Source: Jannaschia pagri | Lineage (GTDB): Bacteria; Pseudomonadota; Alphaproteobacteria; Rhodobacterales; Rhodobacteraceae | Direction of reading: 5' to 3' | Assembly (NCBI RefSeq): GCF_019655435.1 | Contig: NZ_BPFH01000006.1 | Coordinates: 124,001 to 188,000, forward strand | DNA length: 64,000 nt | Shown: piece after piece, positions 1-8,355 of the stretch | How positions within the stretch are numbered: position 1 is the stretch's first letter | Layout: each line of letters starts with the position of its first letter | Notes under the pieces: generated by a model | What the model saw: only the letters and a program-made list of their open reading frames with translations | Databases searched by the model: none | What the model was told of the DNA's origin: nothing | Position numbers and translations under genes: made by a program

Positions 1-2
1 CG

Positions 3-488
3 CCGCAACACGTGCTGCGCGTGCCGGAGAACCGCGTCTGCATCACCATCCAGGAGCTATTGAATACCGAAGGTGTGGTGCTGGAACCTGCCGGTGCCCT
101 GTCGGTTGATGCGCTGCGGGATCTGGGGCCCGAGATTGCTGGTCGGCGCGTGGTCTGTGTCGCGACCGGGGGAAATTTCGACTTCGAGCGGCTGCCCGAT
201 GTGAAAGAGCGGGCCATGCGGTATGCAGGGACCAAGAAGTACTTCGTGCTCCGCATGCCGCAACGACCTGGCGCCTTGCGGGATTTTCTCTCCGTTCTGG
301 GTCCAGAGGACGATATTGCCCGGTTCGAATACCTGAAAAAATCCGCGCGAAATTTTGGAACGGTCTTGATTGGGATCGAGACTGCGACGCCCGAGGCCTT
401 TGACGTCCTGGAGCGGCGCATGGGCGACTTGGGCTTTTCGTGGCGAGACTTGACCGACGATCCGATGTTGGCGGAACTGGTCGTCTGA
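3..488 (+). CDS. ilvA: Threonine ammonia-lyase, C-terminal part (cut by window start)
   Basis: This is the last 161 codons of biosynthetic threonine dehydratase, which deaminates threonine to 2-oxobutyrate, the first step of isoleucine synthesis. The visible part has the end of the PLP catalytic domain (VVCVATGGNFDFERL, the glycine-rich phosphate-binding end) followed by the ACT-like regulatory tail, with KKYFVLRMPQRPGALRDF and the strongly conserved run FEYLKKSARNFG. The reading frame is open to base 3, so the true start and the lysine that binds PLP lie outside the window. A second, shorter enzyme of the same fold lies at 56931-57869 and lacks this tail. The family call is firm. Confidence 0.93.
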   Translation, partial: PQHVLRVPENRVCITIQELLNTEGVVLEPAGALSVDALRDLGPEIAGRRVVCVATGGNFDFERLPDVKERAMRYAGTKKYFVLRMPQRPGALRDFLSVLGPEDDIARFEYLKKSARNFGTVLIGIETATPEAFDVLERRMGDLGFSWRDLTDDPMLAELVV

Positions 489-669
489 AGCCGAAATGCC
501 GGAGAAGCGGCACAGCGAGTGACTGCGGCGATTGCGAGGACGGGACCTGTACACGGCGGGCTAATGGATGCGCTTACGCTTCGTCGGGCGTGGCTCATAA
601 CACGATAGCCAATGCCCGGACCTCTTCGGTCTTCTGATCCTGTTCGAAGGCATGGCACATGCATGACGA

Positions 670-987
670 TCACGGCTGCATCAAAGCGACGTCGATGCTT
701 TCAACGGACCGTCTCAGTGTGTCCCGCAGAACTTCTGCGGTTTGCGCGCGGTCGTTTCCTGGCACAGCTGCGGCGAGGTCGGCCTGTTTGGCCAGACTTA
801 TCAACCCAATGTTCAAAGCCCCGCTGCGCAAGAAATGGGTCGCCTTCGCATGTTCTTGATCACAGAGACCCGACGCAATCCGCGCAATCGTTTCTTCTGC
901 TTCCTGTTGGAAGATTCCGAAGACAACCGCCATGTCTTCTTCACCAATCTCCTGGCGCAATTCGGATATGCGATTCTTGTCCACCAT
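670..987 (-). CDS. Hpt (histidine phosphotransfer) domain protein
   Basis: A free-standing 105-residue Hpt protein. The helix carrying the phosphorylated histidine reads HFLRSGALNIG with His51, close to the family pattern HxLKGxxxxxG; the usual Lys-Gly is Arg-Ser here. The start at 987 was chosen because the protein then begins immediately before the first Hpt helix; an in-frame extension upstream to 1317 runs into the neighbouring gene and looks non-coding. It is divergent from the REC-PP2C gene at 1115, with 127 bases between the starts, so the two may share a phosphorelay. No histidine kinase is in the window. The role of phosphoryl shuttle to the neighbouring receiver is inference. Confidence 0.8.
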   Translation of the reverse strand: MVDKNRISELRQEIGEEDMAVVFGIFQQEAEETIARIASGLCDQEHAKATHFLRSGALNIGLISLAKQADLAAAVPGNDRAQTAEVLRDTLRRSVESIDVALMQP

Positions 988-1114
988 GGCATTCGTTTCG
1001 CACGCCAGGCGTGAACAAGTCGTAAACTCGCCCCAAGTTGGAGCACATGTTCGGTGTTCACGGAACTTTAAGACCCATCCAGTTAGCACGTCGACCGCAA
1101 AGAGTGGTTGAGTC

Positions 1115-2383
1115 ATGGACGCGACGCAGACAGACATCTTACCGCCGCCCACAACACGGGTGGCAACCAACTGCGTCTTGGTGGTGGACGATAGCGCGGC
1201 CCAGCGGCAGTTGTTGTCGGCGGTCCTGACTCGTTTTGGTCTAGAGGTTATCGCGGCCGCGACGGCGGAGGATGCCTTAGAAATCTGCGCGGGCGAGGCG
1301 GGCGCGCGGATCGGCATTGTGGTCAGCGACTGGCAAATGCCGGGGATGGATGGTCCGGATTTTTGCCGTGCGTTCCGGGCGTTGCGCGGGGAAAGCTTCG
1401 CCTACTTCATCTTGTTGACGTCGCAAACCGATAGAACCTCCAAGACGGAAGGGTTGAAGGCCGGGGCGGACGATTTCGTCATGCGCCCCGTCGATATGTC
1501 GGAGTTGCGGGCGCGGATCGACACTGGTCGGCGTATTTTGGACATGCATGAGGTGCTGCTGCACCGCAATTACGAAGTGCAGACGGCTTTGGGCGACCTC
1601 CAGGCTTTGCAGGCGGCCATAAACCGTGACTTGGCGGAGGCGCGATCCCTTCAACAAGCCTTCCTGCCGCCACGCCGCTATCGTGCCGGTGGCTGTGACA
1701 TCGCGCTGCGCTTGGTGACATGTGACCAAATCGGGGGGGATTTGGTCGGCTATTTCCGCGTCTCCCAGGACGAAATTGCCATCTATTCAGTGGATGTTTC
1801 TGGCCATGGGATAGCGTCGGCGCTGCTCACTGGTCGCCTGGCAGAGCTGTTTTCTGACCGGGTGCCGTACCGGAATGTGGCCTTCGCGACCGATGGATCG
1901 GGTGCCCATTCCCCAGAACAGGTCATGACCCGGCTCAACGAATTCATGCTCCAAGAACTGTCGTCTGACATCTATTTCACCGCCGTGCTTGCCTACGTGA
2001 ATCTGCACACCGGCGCCTTGCGCTTTTGTCAGGCGGGTCATCCCCATCCTATGATCCGCCGGGCGCATGGCGCGGTCGAACGCATAGGGTCCGGCGGCCC
2101 GCCAGTGGGACTTCTGCCGGGCGCACATTTTGAGGTTTGTACCGCGACCTTGCAGCCGAACGATGTGTTCTTGGCCTATTCGGATGGCCTAACCGAGTGC
2201 GTGGATACCTGGGGAGATATGTTTGAGGAGGAAGGGTTGATGGAACTTTTTGCTCGGGTGCCGTCAGATCTGGAGGGTGCGATTGGTTGTATTGAGGAGG
2301 GGCTGTCGAACCATGCGGGGATCCAACGGTTCGACGATGATATGTCGATGATTTTGCTTAAGTTTGAGCCTATGGCGCCCTAG
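1115..2383 (+). CDS. Response regulator with PP2C/SpoIIE-type phosphatase output
   Basis: 422 residues. An N-terminal receiver domain (about 20-140) carries the acidic pair Asp25-Asp26, the phospho-acceptor Asp72 in VVSDWQMPG, and Thr102. The lysine normally found before the last proline of the receiver is arginine here (Arg124 in FVMRPVD). After a helical linker (about 145-185) comes a PPM/SpoIIE phosphatase domain with metal-binding Asp209 (GGDL), Asp227 (DVSGHG) and a YSDGLTE motif near the C-terminus. In RsbU/RssB-like systems such proteins dephosphorylate an anti-sigma-factor antagonist. No antagonist or sigma factor is adjacent, so the target is unknown. It pairs divergently with the Hpt gene. 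Confidence 0.9.
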   Translation: MDATQTDILPPPTTRVATNCVLVVDDSAAQRQLLSAVLTRFGLEVIAAATAEDALEICAGEAGARIGIVVSDWQMPGMDGPDFCRAFRALRGESFAYFILLTSQTDRTSKTEGLKAGADDFVMRPVDMSELRARIDTGRRILDMHEVLLHRNYEVQTALGDLQALQAAINRDLAEARSLQQAFLPPRRYRAGGCDIALRLVTCDQIGGDLVGYFRVSQDEIAIYSVDVSGHGIASALLTGRLAELFSDRVPYRNVAFATDGSGAHSPEQVMTRLNEFMLQELSSDIYFTAVLAYVNLHTGALRFCQAGHPHPMIRRAHGAVERIGSGGPPVGLLPGAHFEVCTATLQPNDVFLAYSDGLTECVDTWGDMFEEEGLMELFARVPSDLEGAIGCIEEGLSNHAGIQRFDDDMSMILLKFEPMAP

Positions 2384-2536
2384 CTCTGCGTGTGACTGCG
2401 GAGAACAGCGAGCGTAAGGCTCTGACTGGAAAAGGCTGTGAAGGTTGGCGGTCGCCGGACGCCATTCAAGTACAGGGTCGAGATACGTCTAAGCAACGTC
2501 CGTTGGCATGCTCGTCCGCCGTCAGCGGAGTGGCTG

Positions 2537-2989
2537 CTATCGCTGCATGCGTCGCGCTACGTCGCGCAGGAACGGCCGGTCAGCTGGATTGGCAATCCGA
2601 TCACAAGCGACGGCCGGATCAAGCAGGAGCGGTCTGTGACCCCTCTCTGTCGGGGCGCCGATCCGCATGGTGGCTTGCGCCAGGTAGATCGTGCAGAGCT
2701 TTTCCGCATGGAAGCCGTACTCTGCCATCCAAGTGAACCGCCGATAGGCCCCAAGGCGTCGGATCACCTGGCAGTGCCAGCCCGTTTCCTCATAGATCTC
2801 ACGATGCAACGCCGGAACAGGCGCCTCTCCGGGGTCAATACCGCCCCCGGGAAGCTGGATCTCCGCGCCTGTTTCGAGGGTCTGTTCCGTCAGCAGAACA
2901 TGCGTCCCAACCATCACAATCGCATAGGCGCCGGGGCGCAGGCGGTAGTGGTGGCCGGGGCGTGGGGCGGCTCCGTAGCGCGGGATCAT
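2537..2989 (-). CDS. NUDIX hydrolase
   Basis: 150 residues. A full Nudix box lies at about residues 49-71 (GGIDPGE, then REIYEETGW), giving the Mg-binding glutamates. It hydrolyses a nucleoside-diphosphate-linked substrate that cannot be named from sequence. The ATG at 2989 was chosen because GGAGG lies six bases upstream on this strand; longer in-frame starts run towards the hslO promoter. It is divergent from hslO. Confidence 0.85.
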   Translation of the reverse strand: MIPRYGAAPRPGHHYRLRPGAYAIVMVGTHVLLTEQTLETGAEIQLPGGGIDPGEAPVPALHREIYEETGWHCQVIRRLGAYRRFTWMAEYGFHAEKLCTIYLAQATMRIGAPTERGHRPLLLDPAVACDRIANPADRPFLRDVARRMQR

Positions 2990-3093
2990 CTGGGCCTCCG
3001 ACAAGGGCAGGGGTTGGAGGCCGCGCCAGAGCCGCCTATATCCCCGTCTCATATGCCAAACCGGCCCACAGCCGGAAAGCAGGAAAACCCGCC

Positions 3094-4104
3094 ATGACTG
3101 ACACCGCCACAACCCTTCTTTGGGATGATACCGTCCTGCCCTTTCAACTAGATGCCGCTGACATCCGGGGTCGCGTCGCGCGCCTCGATGGTGTTTTGGA
3201 GCAGGTTCTAGAGCAGCACGACTACCCACCTGCCATCGAGGCATTGGTGGCCGAGATGTGTTTGCTGACGGCTTTGATCGGTCAGACCATCGACCTGCGG
3301 TGGAAGCTGTCCCTGCAGGTGCGCGGCGACGGTCCGGCGCGTTTGATTGCGACCGACTACTATGGCCCGACCGAAGACGGGGCACCGGCGCGGATGCGGG
3401 CCTATGCCAGTTTCGATGCGCCCCGGCTGTCCGAAGAGGTCTTGGCCGGCAAACGCCCCTTCGATCTGATTGGCAAGGGCTACTTCGCGGTGCTGATCGA
3501 CCAGGGACCGGACACGACGCCGTATCAGGGGATCACACCGATCGCGGGTGGCAGTTTGTCAGCCTGTGCCGAGACCTACTTCGCGCAGTCCGAACAGCTT
3601 CCGACGCGGTTTGCCTTGGCCTACGGTCGGTCGACGATGGCAGGCGCCTCGGAGCACTGGCGTGCGGGTGGCGTCATGCTCCAGCATATGCCGAAAGCCT
3701 CGCCCTTTGCCAAAGACGGGGGCACGGGGGAGGGCGGCCTTCTGACGGCCAACGATGTGCTGGACGGGGATGATGCCGAAAACTGGACCCGGGCGAATGT
3801 GCTGTTGGACACCACCGAGGAGTTGGAGTTGATCGGCCCCAGCATCGCGCCAACCGACCTGTTGCTACGCCTGTTCCACGAGGAAGGGCCGCGTGTCTTT
3901 GACCCTCAGCCGGTCCGTTTTGGGTGCTCCTGTAGCGCGGACAAGGTCCGTCAAAGCCTGTCGATCTATTCGGCGAAGGACATCGCCCATATGACGACGG
4001 ACGAGGGCCGCGTGACAGCCGATTGTCAGTTTTGCGGTGCCCATTACGACTTTGACCCTGCAACCCTCGGGTTTGAGGCGACGAAGGCGGCCGATGACGC
4101 CTGA
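3094..4104 (+). CDS. hslO: Redox-regulated chaperone Hsp33
   Basis: 336 residues. Hsp33 is a cytoplasmic holdase activated by oxidation. The C-terminal zinc switch is intact: CSC (Cys278/Cys280) and CQFC (Cys311/Cys314). The N-terminal part matches the Hsp33 fold, including the segments GQTIDLRWKLSLQ and YQGITPI. The start at 3094 gives the expected N-terminus; an upstream in-frame ATG at 2962 overlaps the divergent NUDIX gene and is unlikely. The stop overlaps the next gene by 11 bases, so the two are translationally coupled. Confidence 0.95.
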   Translation: MTDTATTLLWDDTVLPFQLDAADIRGRVARLDGVLEQVLEQHDYPPAIEALVAEMCLLTALIGQTIDLRWKLSLQVRGDGPARLIATDYYGPTEDGAPARMRAYASFDAPRLSEEVLAGKRPFDLIGKGYFAVLIDQGPDTTPYQGITPIAGGSLSACAETYFAQSEQLPTRFALAYGRSTMAGASEHWRAGGVMLQHMPKASPFAKDGGTGEGGLLTANDVLDGDDAENWTRANVLLDTTEELELIGPSIAPTDLLLRLFHEEGPRVFDPQPVRFGCSCSADKVRQSLSIYSAKDIAHMTTDEGRVTADCQFCGAHYDFDPATLGFEATKAADDA

Positions 4105-4684
4105 GGCGCTGCGGGCGGCCTTGGGCCATTTGGGGGAGGGCTCCTCGGATTTTGATCTCAATCCGGGGACCGTCCTGCCAGAGGGGCGCGTCCTGCGGGA
4201 TGCGGCGGTGTTGGTTCCCTTTCTGTTGGACCGGGGTCAGCTCCGCTTGATGCTGACGAAACGGTCCTCACGCCTTCGCCACCACCCGGGCCAGATCGCG
4301 TTTCCCGGTGGCAAGGCGGAGCCGGGCGAGACCGCCGTGCAGGCCGCACTGCGCGAAGCGAGGGAAGAGGTCGGCCTGCCAAGTCATGCCGCCGAGATCC
4401 TCGGCCCCCTGCCGCCCCATGAGACCGTGACGGGGTTCACCGTGACGCCGGTTCTGGCCCTGATCGACAGCTTTTCGGTCGTGCCTGAGCCTGGGGAGGT
4501 CGACGAAGTCTTCACCGTCCCGGCGCCCCATGTGCTGACGCCAGCCCATTTCGCCGTCGAACGGCGGCGGTGGCGGGGGCAGTGGCGCCGGTTCTATGCC
4601 GTACCCTACGGACCTTATTACATCTGGGGCGCGACGGCGCGGATCCTGCGAGGTCTGGCTGACAGTGTGGAGCGCATCCCGTGA
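4094..4684 (+). CDS. CoA pyrophosphatase-type NUDIX hydrolase
   Basis: 196 residues. The NudL/YeaB signature LTKRSSRLRHHPGQIAFPGG (about 55-73) directly precedes and merges with the Nudix box GGKAEPGE...REAREEVG (72-94). This combination marks the family that cleaves CoA and its derivatives to phosphopantetheine and 3',5'-ADP. It overlaps hslO upstream and the cca start (GTGA) downstream, forming an hslO-nudix-cca unit. Confidence 0.9.
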   Translation: MTPEALRAALGHLGEGSSDFDLNPGTVLPEGRVLRDAAVLVPFLLDRGQLRLMLTKRSSRLRHHPGQIAFPGGKAEPGETAVQAALREAREEVGLPSHAAEILGPLPPHETVTGFTVTPVLALIDSFSVVPEPGEVDEVFTVPAPHVLTPAHFAVERRRWRGQWRRFYAVPYGPYYIWGATARILRGLADSVERIP

Positions 4685-5838
4685 GGGTGACGGGACCCTG
4701 GCTGACGGCCCCGACCACCCAAGCGGTTATGGCGATGCTCACAACCGCTGGCCATGATGCGCTGGCGGTGGGCGGATGCGTGCGGAATGCGCTGCTTGGC
4801 GTGGCGGTGTCCGACATTGATATTGCGACCGACGCGCGCCCCGAGCGGGTGATGGATCTGGCACGGGATGCGGGGATGTATCCGGTGCCCACGGGCATCG
4901 ACCATGGCACCATAACGGTCGTGGCCGATGGCATTCCCCACGAGGTCACCACCTTTCGCCACGATGTCGAGACGGATGGCCGCCACGCCGTGGTCACCTT
5001 TACCGATGACGTGGCGGAGGATGCGGCACGGCGGGATTTCACGATGAACGCGCTCTATGCGCGGGCAGACGGCACGGTCGTGGATCCACTGGGCGGGTTT
5101 GGCGACCTGCGGGCGCGGCATCTGCGCTTTATCGGCGACCCGGACGCACGCATCGCCGAGGATTATCTGCGGATCCTGCGGTTTTTTCGCTTTACGGCTT
5201 GGTACGGGGATCCGGCGCTGGGCATCGATGCGGATGGGTTGGCTGCCTGTGCTGCGGGGGCCGAGGGGCTGGACCGGATCAGCGCCGAGCGGATCGGGCA
5301 GGAGATGCGCAAGCTCTTGGCGGCGCGCGACCCAGCCCCTGCGGTTGCCGCCATGGCGCAGGCTGGCGTTTTAGCGCGGGTGTTGCCCGGAGGCGACGTG
5401 ACGGCGCTGGGGCCCTTGGTCCACCTGGGCGTTTCCGATTGGGTCGTTCGTCTGGCCGCCCTTGGGGGGCAGGTGGATCGGCTGCGGCTGTCCAAGTCAG
5501 ACGCCAAACGGTTGGCCCACGTGTCGCAAACGGCGCGGGATACCCTGGCGCCCTTCGCCGTCGGGGATGTTATGGGTCCAGACGGTCAAGACACACTCCG
5601 CCTGCGCGCAGCCCTGATCGGGACGCCCCCAACGACGGCGGACTTGGACTTGGCGCGGCGCGGCGCGGAGGCCAGGTTTCCCTTGGTCGCCAAGGATCTG
5701 ATGCCAGAGATCACCGGCCCGGACCTGGGTTTGGCTCTGGCACGGGCGCGGGCTGCGTGGCGCGCAGCTGACGGCGGTATGGATCGGGCGCAACTGGTGG
5801 CGATTGCGCGCAACGCACCGTCCTCAACCGACACCTGA
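4681..5838 (+). CDS. cca: CCA tRNA nucleotidyltransferase
   Basis: 385 residues, class II. It adds or repairs the 3' CCA of tRNA. The N-terminal nucleotidyltransferase core has GG (31-32), VRN and the catalytic pair Asp45/Asp47 in SDIDIAT, followed by RRDFTMNALY and the nucleotide-binding EDYLRILRFFRF. It starts with GTG overlapping the preceding stop. The extended C-terminal part (about 250-385) is typical of alphaproteobacterial versions. Confidence 0.94.
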   Translation: MRVTGPWLTAPTTQAVMAMLTTAGHDALAVGGCVRNALLGVAVSDIDIATDARPERVMDLARDAGMYPVPTGIDHGTITVVADGIPHEVTTFRHDVETDGRHAVVTFTDDVAEDAARRDFTMNALYARADGTVVDPLGGFGDLRARHLRFIGDPDARIAEDYLRILRFFRFTAWYGDPALGIDADGLAACAAGAEGLDRISAERIGQEMRKLLAARDPAPAVAAMAQAGVLARVLPGGDVTALGPLVHLGVSDWVVRLAALGGQVDRLRLSKSDAKRLAHVSQTARDTLAPFAVGDVMGPDGQDTLRLRAALIGTPPTTADLDLARRGAEARFPLVAKDLMPEITGPDLGLALARARAAWRAADGGMDRAQLVAIARNAPSSTDT

Positions 5839-5877
5839 GGCTTGACCCGGTGCCCAGGCCGCGGGCAGGGCAGTGCG

Positions 5878-6459
5878 ATGGTCGACCCTCTCTATCTGTT
5901 CGTTTTTGCCGGGCTGTTCACACCTGGACCGAATGTCATTCTCTTGACGGCCTCGGGCGCGCGCTTTGGGTTTCGACCGACCTTGCCTCATGTTCTCGGG
6001 GTGGCCTTTGGGGTGGGCGTCACCTCTGCTCTGACGGCGCTGGGGGTCGGCGCGCTGTTGCTGGCGGTGCCGGGTTTGAAACTGACGCTCCAGATTTTGG
6101 CGGTGGCCTGGATCCTCTGGATGGCGTGGAAGCTGTTCCGATCCGAGGGGGCCGCGGCCGAGGGCAAAGACCGGCCCTTCACCTTTGTCGAGGCGGTCCT
6201 GTTCCAATGGGTGAACCCTAAGATTTGGATCGTGGCCCTGGCGGCGGCCTCCGGCTACGCAAGCGATCTGCCCGCCCATCTGGAAGCTTTGCGCATCGGC
6301 AGCGCGTTCAGCGGCATCAATCTGTTCGTGTGCCTTTTTTGGACGTTTGCCGGGACGTTATTGGCCTATCTGCTGCGCACGCCCCTCGCCTGGCGGATCT
6401 TTACGACCGTCATGGCGACGGCGCTGGCGGCCTCGGGCGTCATGGTTTTTTTGGCCTGA
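5878..6459 (+). CDS. LysE/RhtB family amino-acid exporter
   Basis: 193 residues with about six hydrophobic segments. The N-terminal TPGPN motif after the first transmembrane helix is diagnostic of the LysE superfamily, inner-membrane exporters of amino acids or related metabolites. The substrate cannot be told from sequence. The start at 5878 places the first helix right after the initiator; an in-frame ATG at 5842 adds a charged stretch with no membrane character. Confidence 0.88.
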   Translation: MVDPLYLFVFAGLFTPGPNVILLTASGARFGFRPTLPHVLGVAFGVGVTSALTALGVGALLLAVPGLKLTLQILAVAWILWMAWKLFRSEGAAAEGKDRPFTFVEAVLFQWVNPKIWIVALAAASGYASDLPAHLEALRIGSAFSGINLFVCLFWTFAGTLLAYLLRTPLAWRIFTTVMATALAASGVMVFLA

Positions 6460-6513
6460 CCCTCTATATCGAGGGGGCGGCCTGGCGAAGCGCCCGCCGC
6501 CCGAGGTTCCAAG

Positions 6514-8355
6514 ATGTTCAGATATTTCGAAAATCTGGTCGACCCCTATGCCGCGTACCGGGAGGAGGACACGCCCCCGTCGCGGCTGTGGCCCTTTTTG
6601 GTCAGCTATTCCCGTCCCTTCACGCGGGTTTTTGCCTATACGGCGCTGCTGTCGGTGGTGGTGGCAGCCGTTGAGATCTGGCTGATTTCCTACATGGGAC
6701 GGCTCGTGGATATGCTGTCGGGCAGCACGCCAGCCACGTTCCTGGCGGACCACGGGGCCGAGCTTGCCATCGTCGCGGCGTTCATCTTGTTGGTGCGTCC
6801 CGCGTTGCAGGGGCTCGATGTGCTGCTGCTCAACAACACGATCCTGCCGAACTACGGCACGTTGATGCGGTGGCGGGCCCACAAGCACGTTTTACGGCAG
6901 TCGGTCGGCTGGTTCGAGAACGATTTCGCGGGCCGCATCGCCAACCGGATCATGCAGGCGCCGCCTGCCGCCGGTGAAGCTGTGTTCCAGGTCTTTGACG
7001 CGATCACCTTCGCGCTCGCCTATCTGATCGGCGCGGGGATTCTGCTCTATGGGGCCGATCCGCGCCTTTTGATCCCGCTGAGCATCTGGGTGGTTCTCTA
7101 TGGGGTGCTCGTGCGTTGGACGATCCTGCGGGTCGGTCCGGCCTCCAAGGCCAGCAGCGATGCACGGTCGATGACAACGGGGCGCGTGGTGGACGCCTAT
7201 ACGAACATCCATTCAGTCAAGCTGTTCGCCCATGAGGGGCGAGAGCTGTCCTATGCCAAGGACGCCATCGAGACGACGCGTCGGACCTTTGCCGCCGAGA
7301 TGCGGATCTTTACCATCATGGACGTGGCCCTGGTCGTCCTGAACGGCCTGCTGATCGTGGGGGTCGTGGGCTGGGGCGTAATGCTCTGGGTGCAGGGCAC
7401 GGCTTCGGTCGGCGTGGTGGCGGCGGCGACGGCGCTGGTGCTACGGCTGAACGCCATGACCGGATGGATCATGTGGGCGCTGACTTCGTTCTTCCGTTCG
7501 CTCGGCGTGGTGGAGGAGGGGATGGAAACCATCGCCCAGCCCATTCGCCTGACCGATGCGGACGGAGCGCGGCCCTTGGCGCTGACCCAGGGGGCGCTCA
7601 CCTTCGAGGGGATCACCCATCACTACGGCGGGACGCAGGGCGGCGTGACAGATCTGACGCTGCGCGTGGCACCTGGCGAAAAGGTCGGTGTGATCGGGCG
7701 CTCGGGCGCTGGCAAATCAACCTTGGTCAAGTTGCTGCTGCGGTTCTACGACCCGGAGCGGGGCCGGATCGAGATCGACGGACAGGACATCGCCTCCGTG
7801 ACCCAGGAAAGCCTGCGCCATGCCATCGGGATGGTTCAGCAAGATTCGTCCCTGTTGCATCGGTCGGTGGCGGAAAACATCCGCTATGGGCGCTCTGACG
7901 CGACCCAGGCCGAGGTTGAGGCCGCCGCCGCCAAAGCCCAGGCCCATGACTTCATCTGCGCGCTGGAAGACCCAGAGGGGCGCGGTGGCTACGACGCCCA
8001 GGTGGGAGAGCGCGGTGTCAAACTGTCCGGCGGTCAGCGGCAGCGCATTGCCCTAGCCCGCGTGATCCTGAAGGATGCGCCGGTTTTGGTGCTGGATGAG
8101 GCGACAAGCGCGCTGGATTCTGAGGTGGAGGCCGCCATCCAAGACACGCTCTATGGCATGATGGAGGGCAAGACGGTCATCGCAATCGCACACCGTTTGT
8201 CCACCATTGCGGCCATGGACCGGATCATCGTCATCGACGAGGGCCGCGTGATTGAGGAAGGCACCCATGACGCGCTGCTGGCCCAGGGCGGGCTCTATGC
8301 GGCGTTCTGGGCGCGGCAGTCGGGCGGGTTCATCAATACGGAGGCGGCGGAATGA
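6514..8355 (+). CDS. ABC exporter half-transporter (fused membrane and ATPase), first of a pair
   Basis: 613 residues. A six-helix exporter membrane domain (about 30-330) is followed by an ATPase domain with Walker A GRSGAGKST (395-403), signature LSGGQRQR (near 504), Walker B VLVLDEATSALD (near 525) and the switch histidine in AHRLST. The membrane domain has the coupling-region sequence FENDFAGRIANR, closely matched by FDNDFAGRIATK in the next gene. The two overlap by ATGA and are similar in length, so they probably form a heterodimer. The substrate is unknown. Both ATPase sites look complete. Confidence 0.93.
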   Translation: MFRYFENLVDPYAAYREEDTPPSRLWPFLVSYSRPFTRVFAYTALLSVVVAAVEIWLISYMGRLVDMLSGSTPATFLADHGAELAIVAAFILLVRPALQGLDVLLLNNTILPNYGTLMRWRAHKHVLRQSVGWFENDFAGRIANRIMQAPPAAGEAVFQVFDAITFALAYLIGAGILLYGADPRLLIPLSIWVVLYGVLVRWTILRVGPASKASSDARSMTTGRVVDAYTNIHSVKLFAHEGRELSYAKDAIETTRRTFAAEMRIFTIMDVALVVLNGLLIVGVVGWGVMLWVQGTASVGVVAAATALVLRLNAMTGWIMWALTSFFRSLGVVEEGMETIAQPIRLTDADGARPLALTQGALTFEGITHHYGGTQGGVTDLTLRVAPGEKVGVIGRSGAGKSTLVKLLLRFYDPERGRIEIDGQDIASVTQESLRHAIGMVQQDSSLLHRSVAENIRYGRSDATQAEVEAAAAKAQAHDFICALEDPEGRGGYDAQVGERGVKLSGGQRQRIALARVILKDAPVLVLDEATSALDSEVEAAIQDTLYGMMEGKTVIAIAHRLSTIAAMDRIIVIDEGRVIEEGTHDALLAQGGLYAAFWARQSGGFINTEAAE

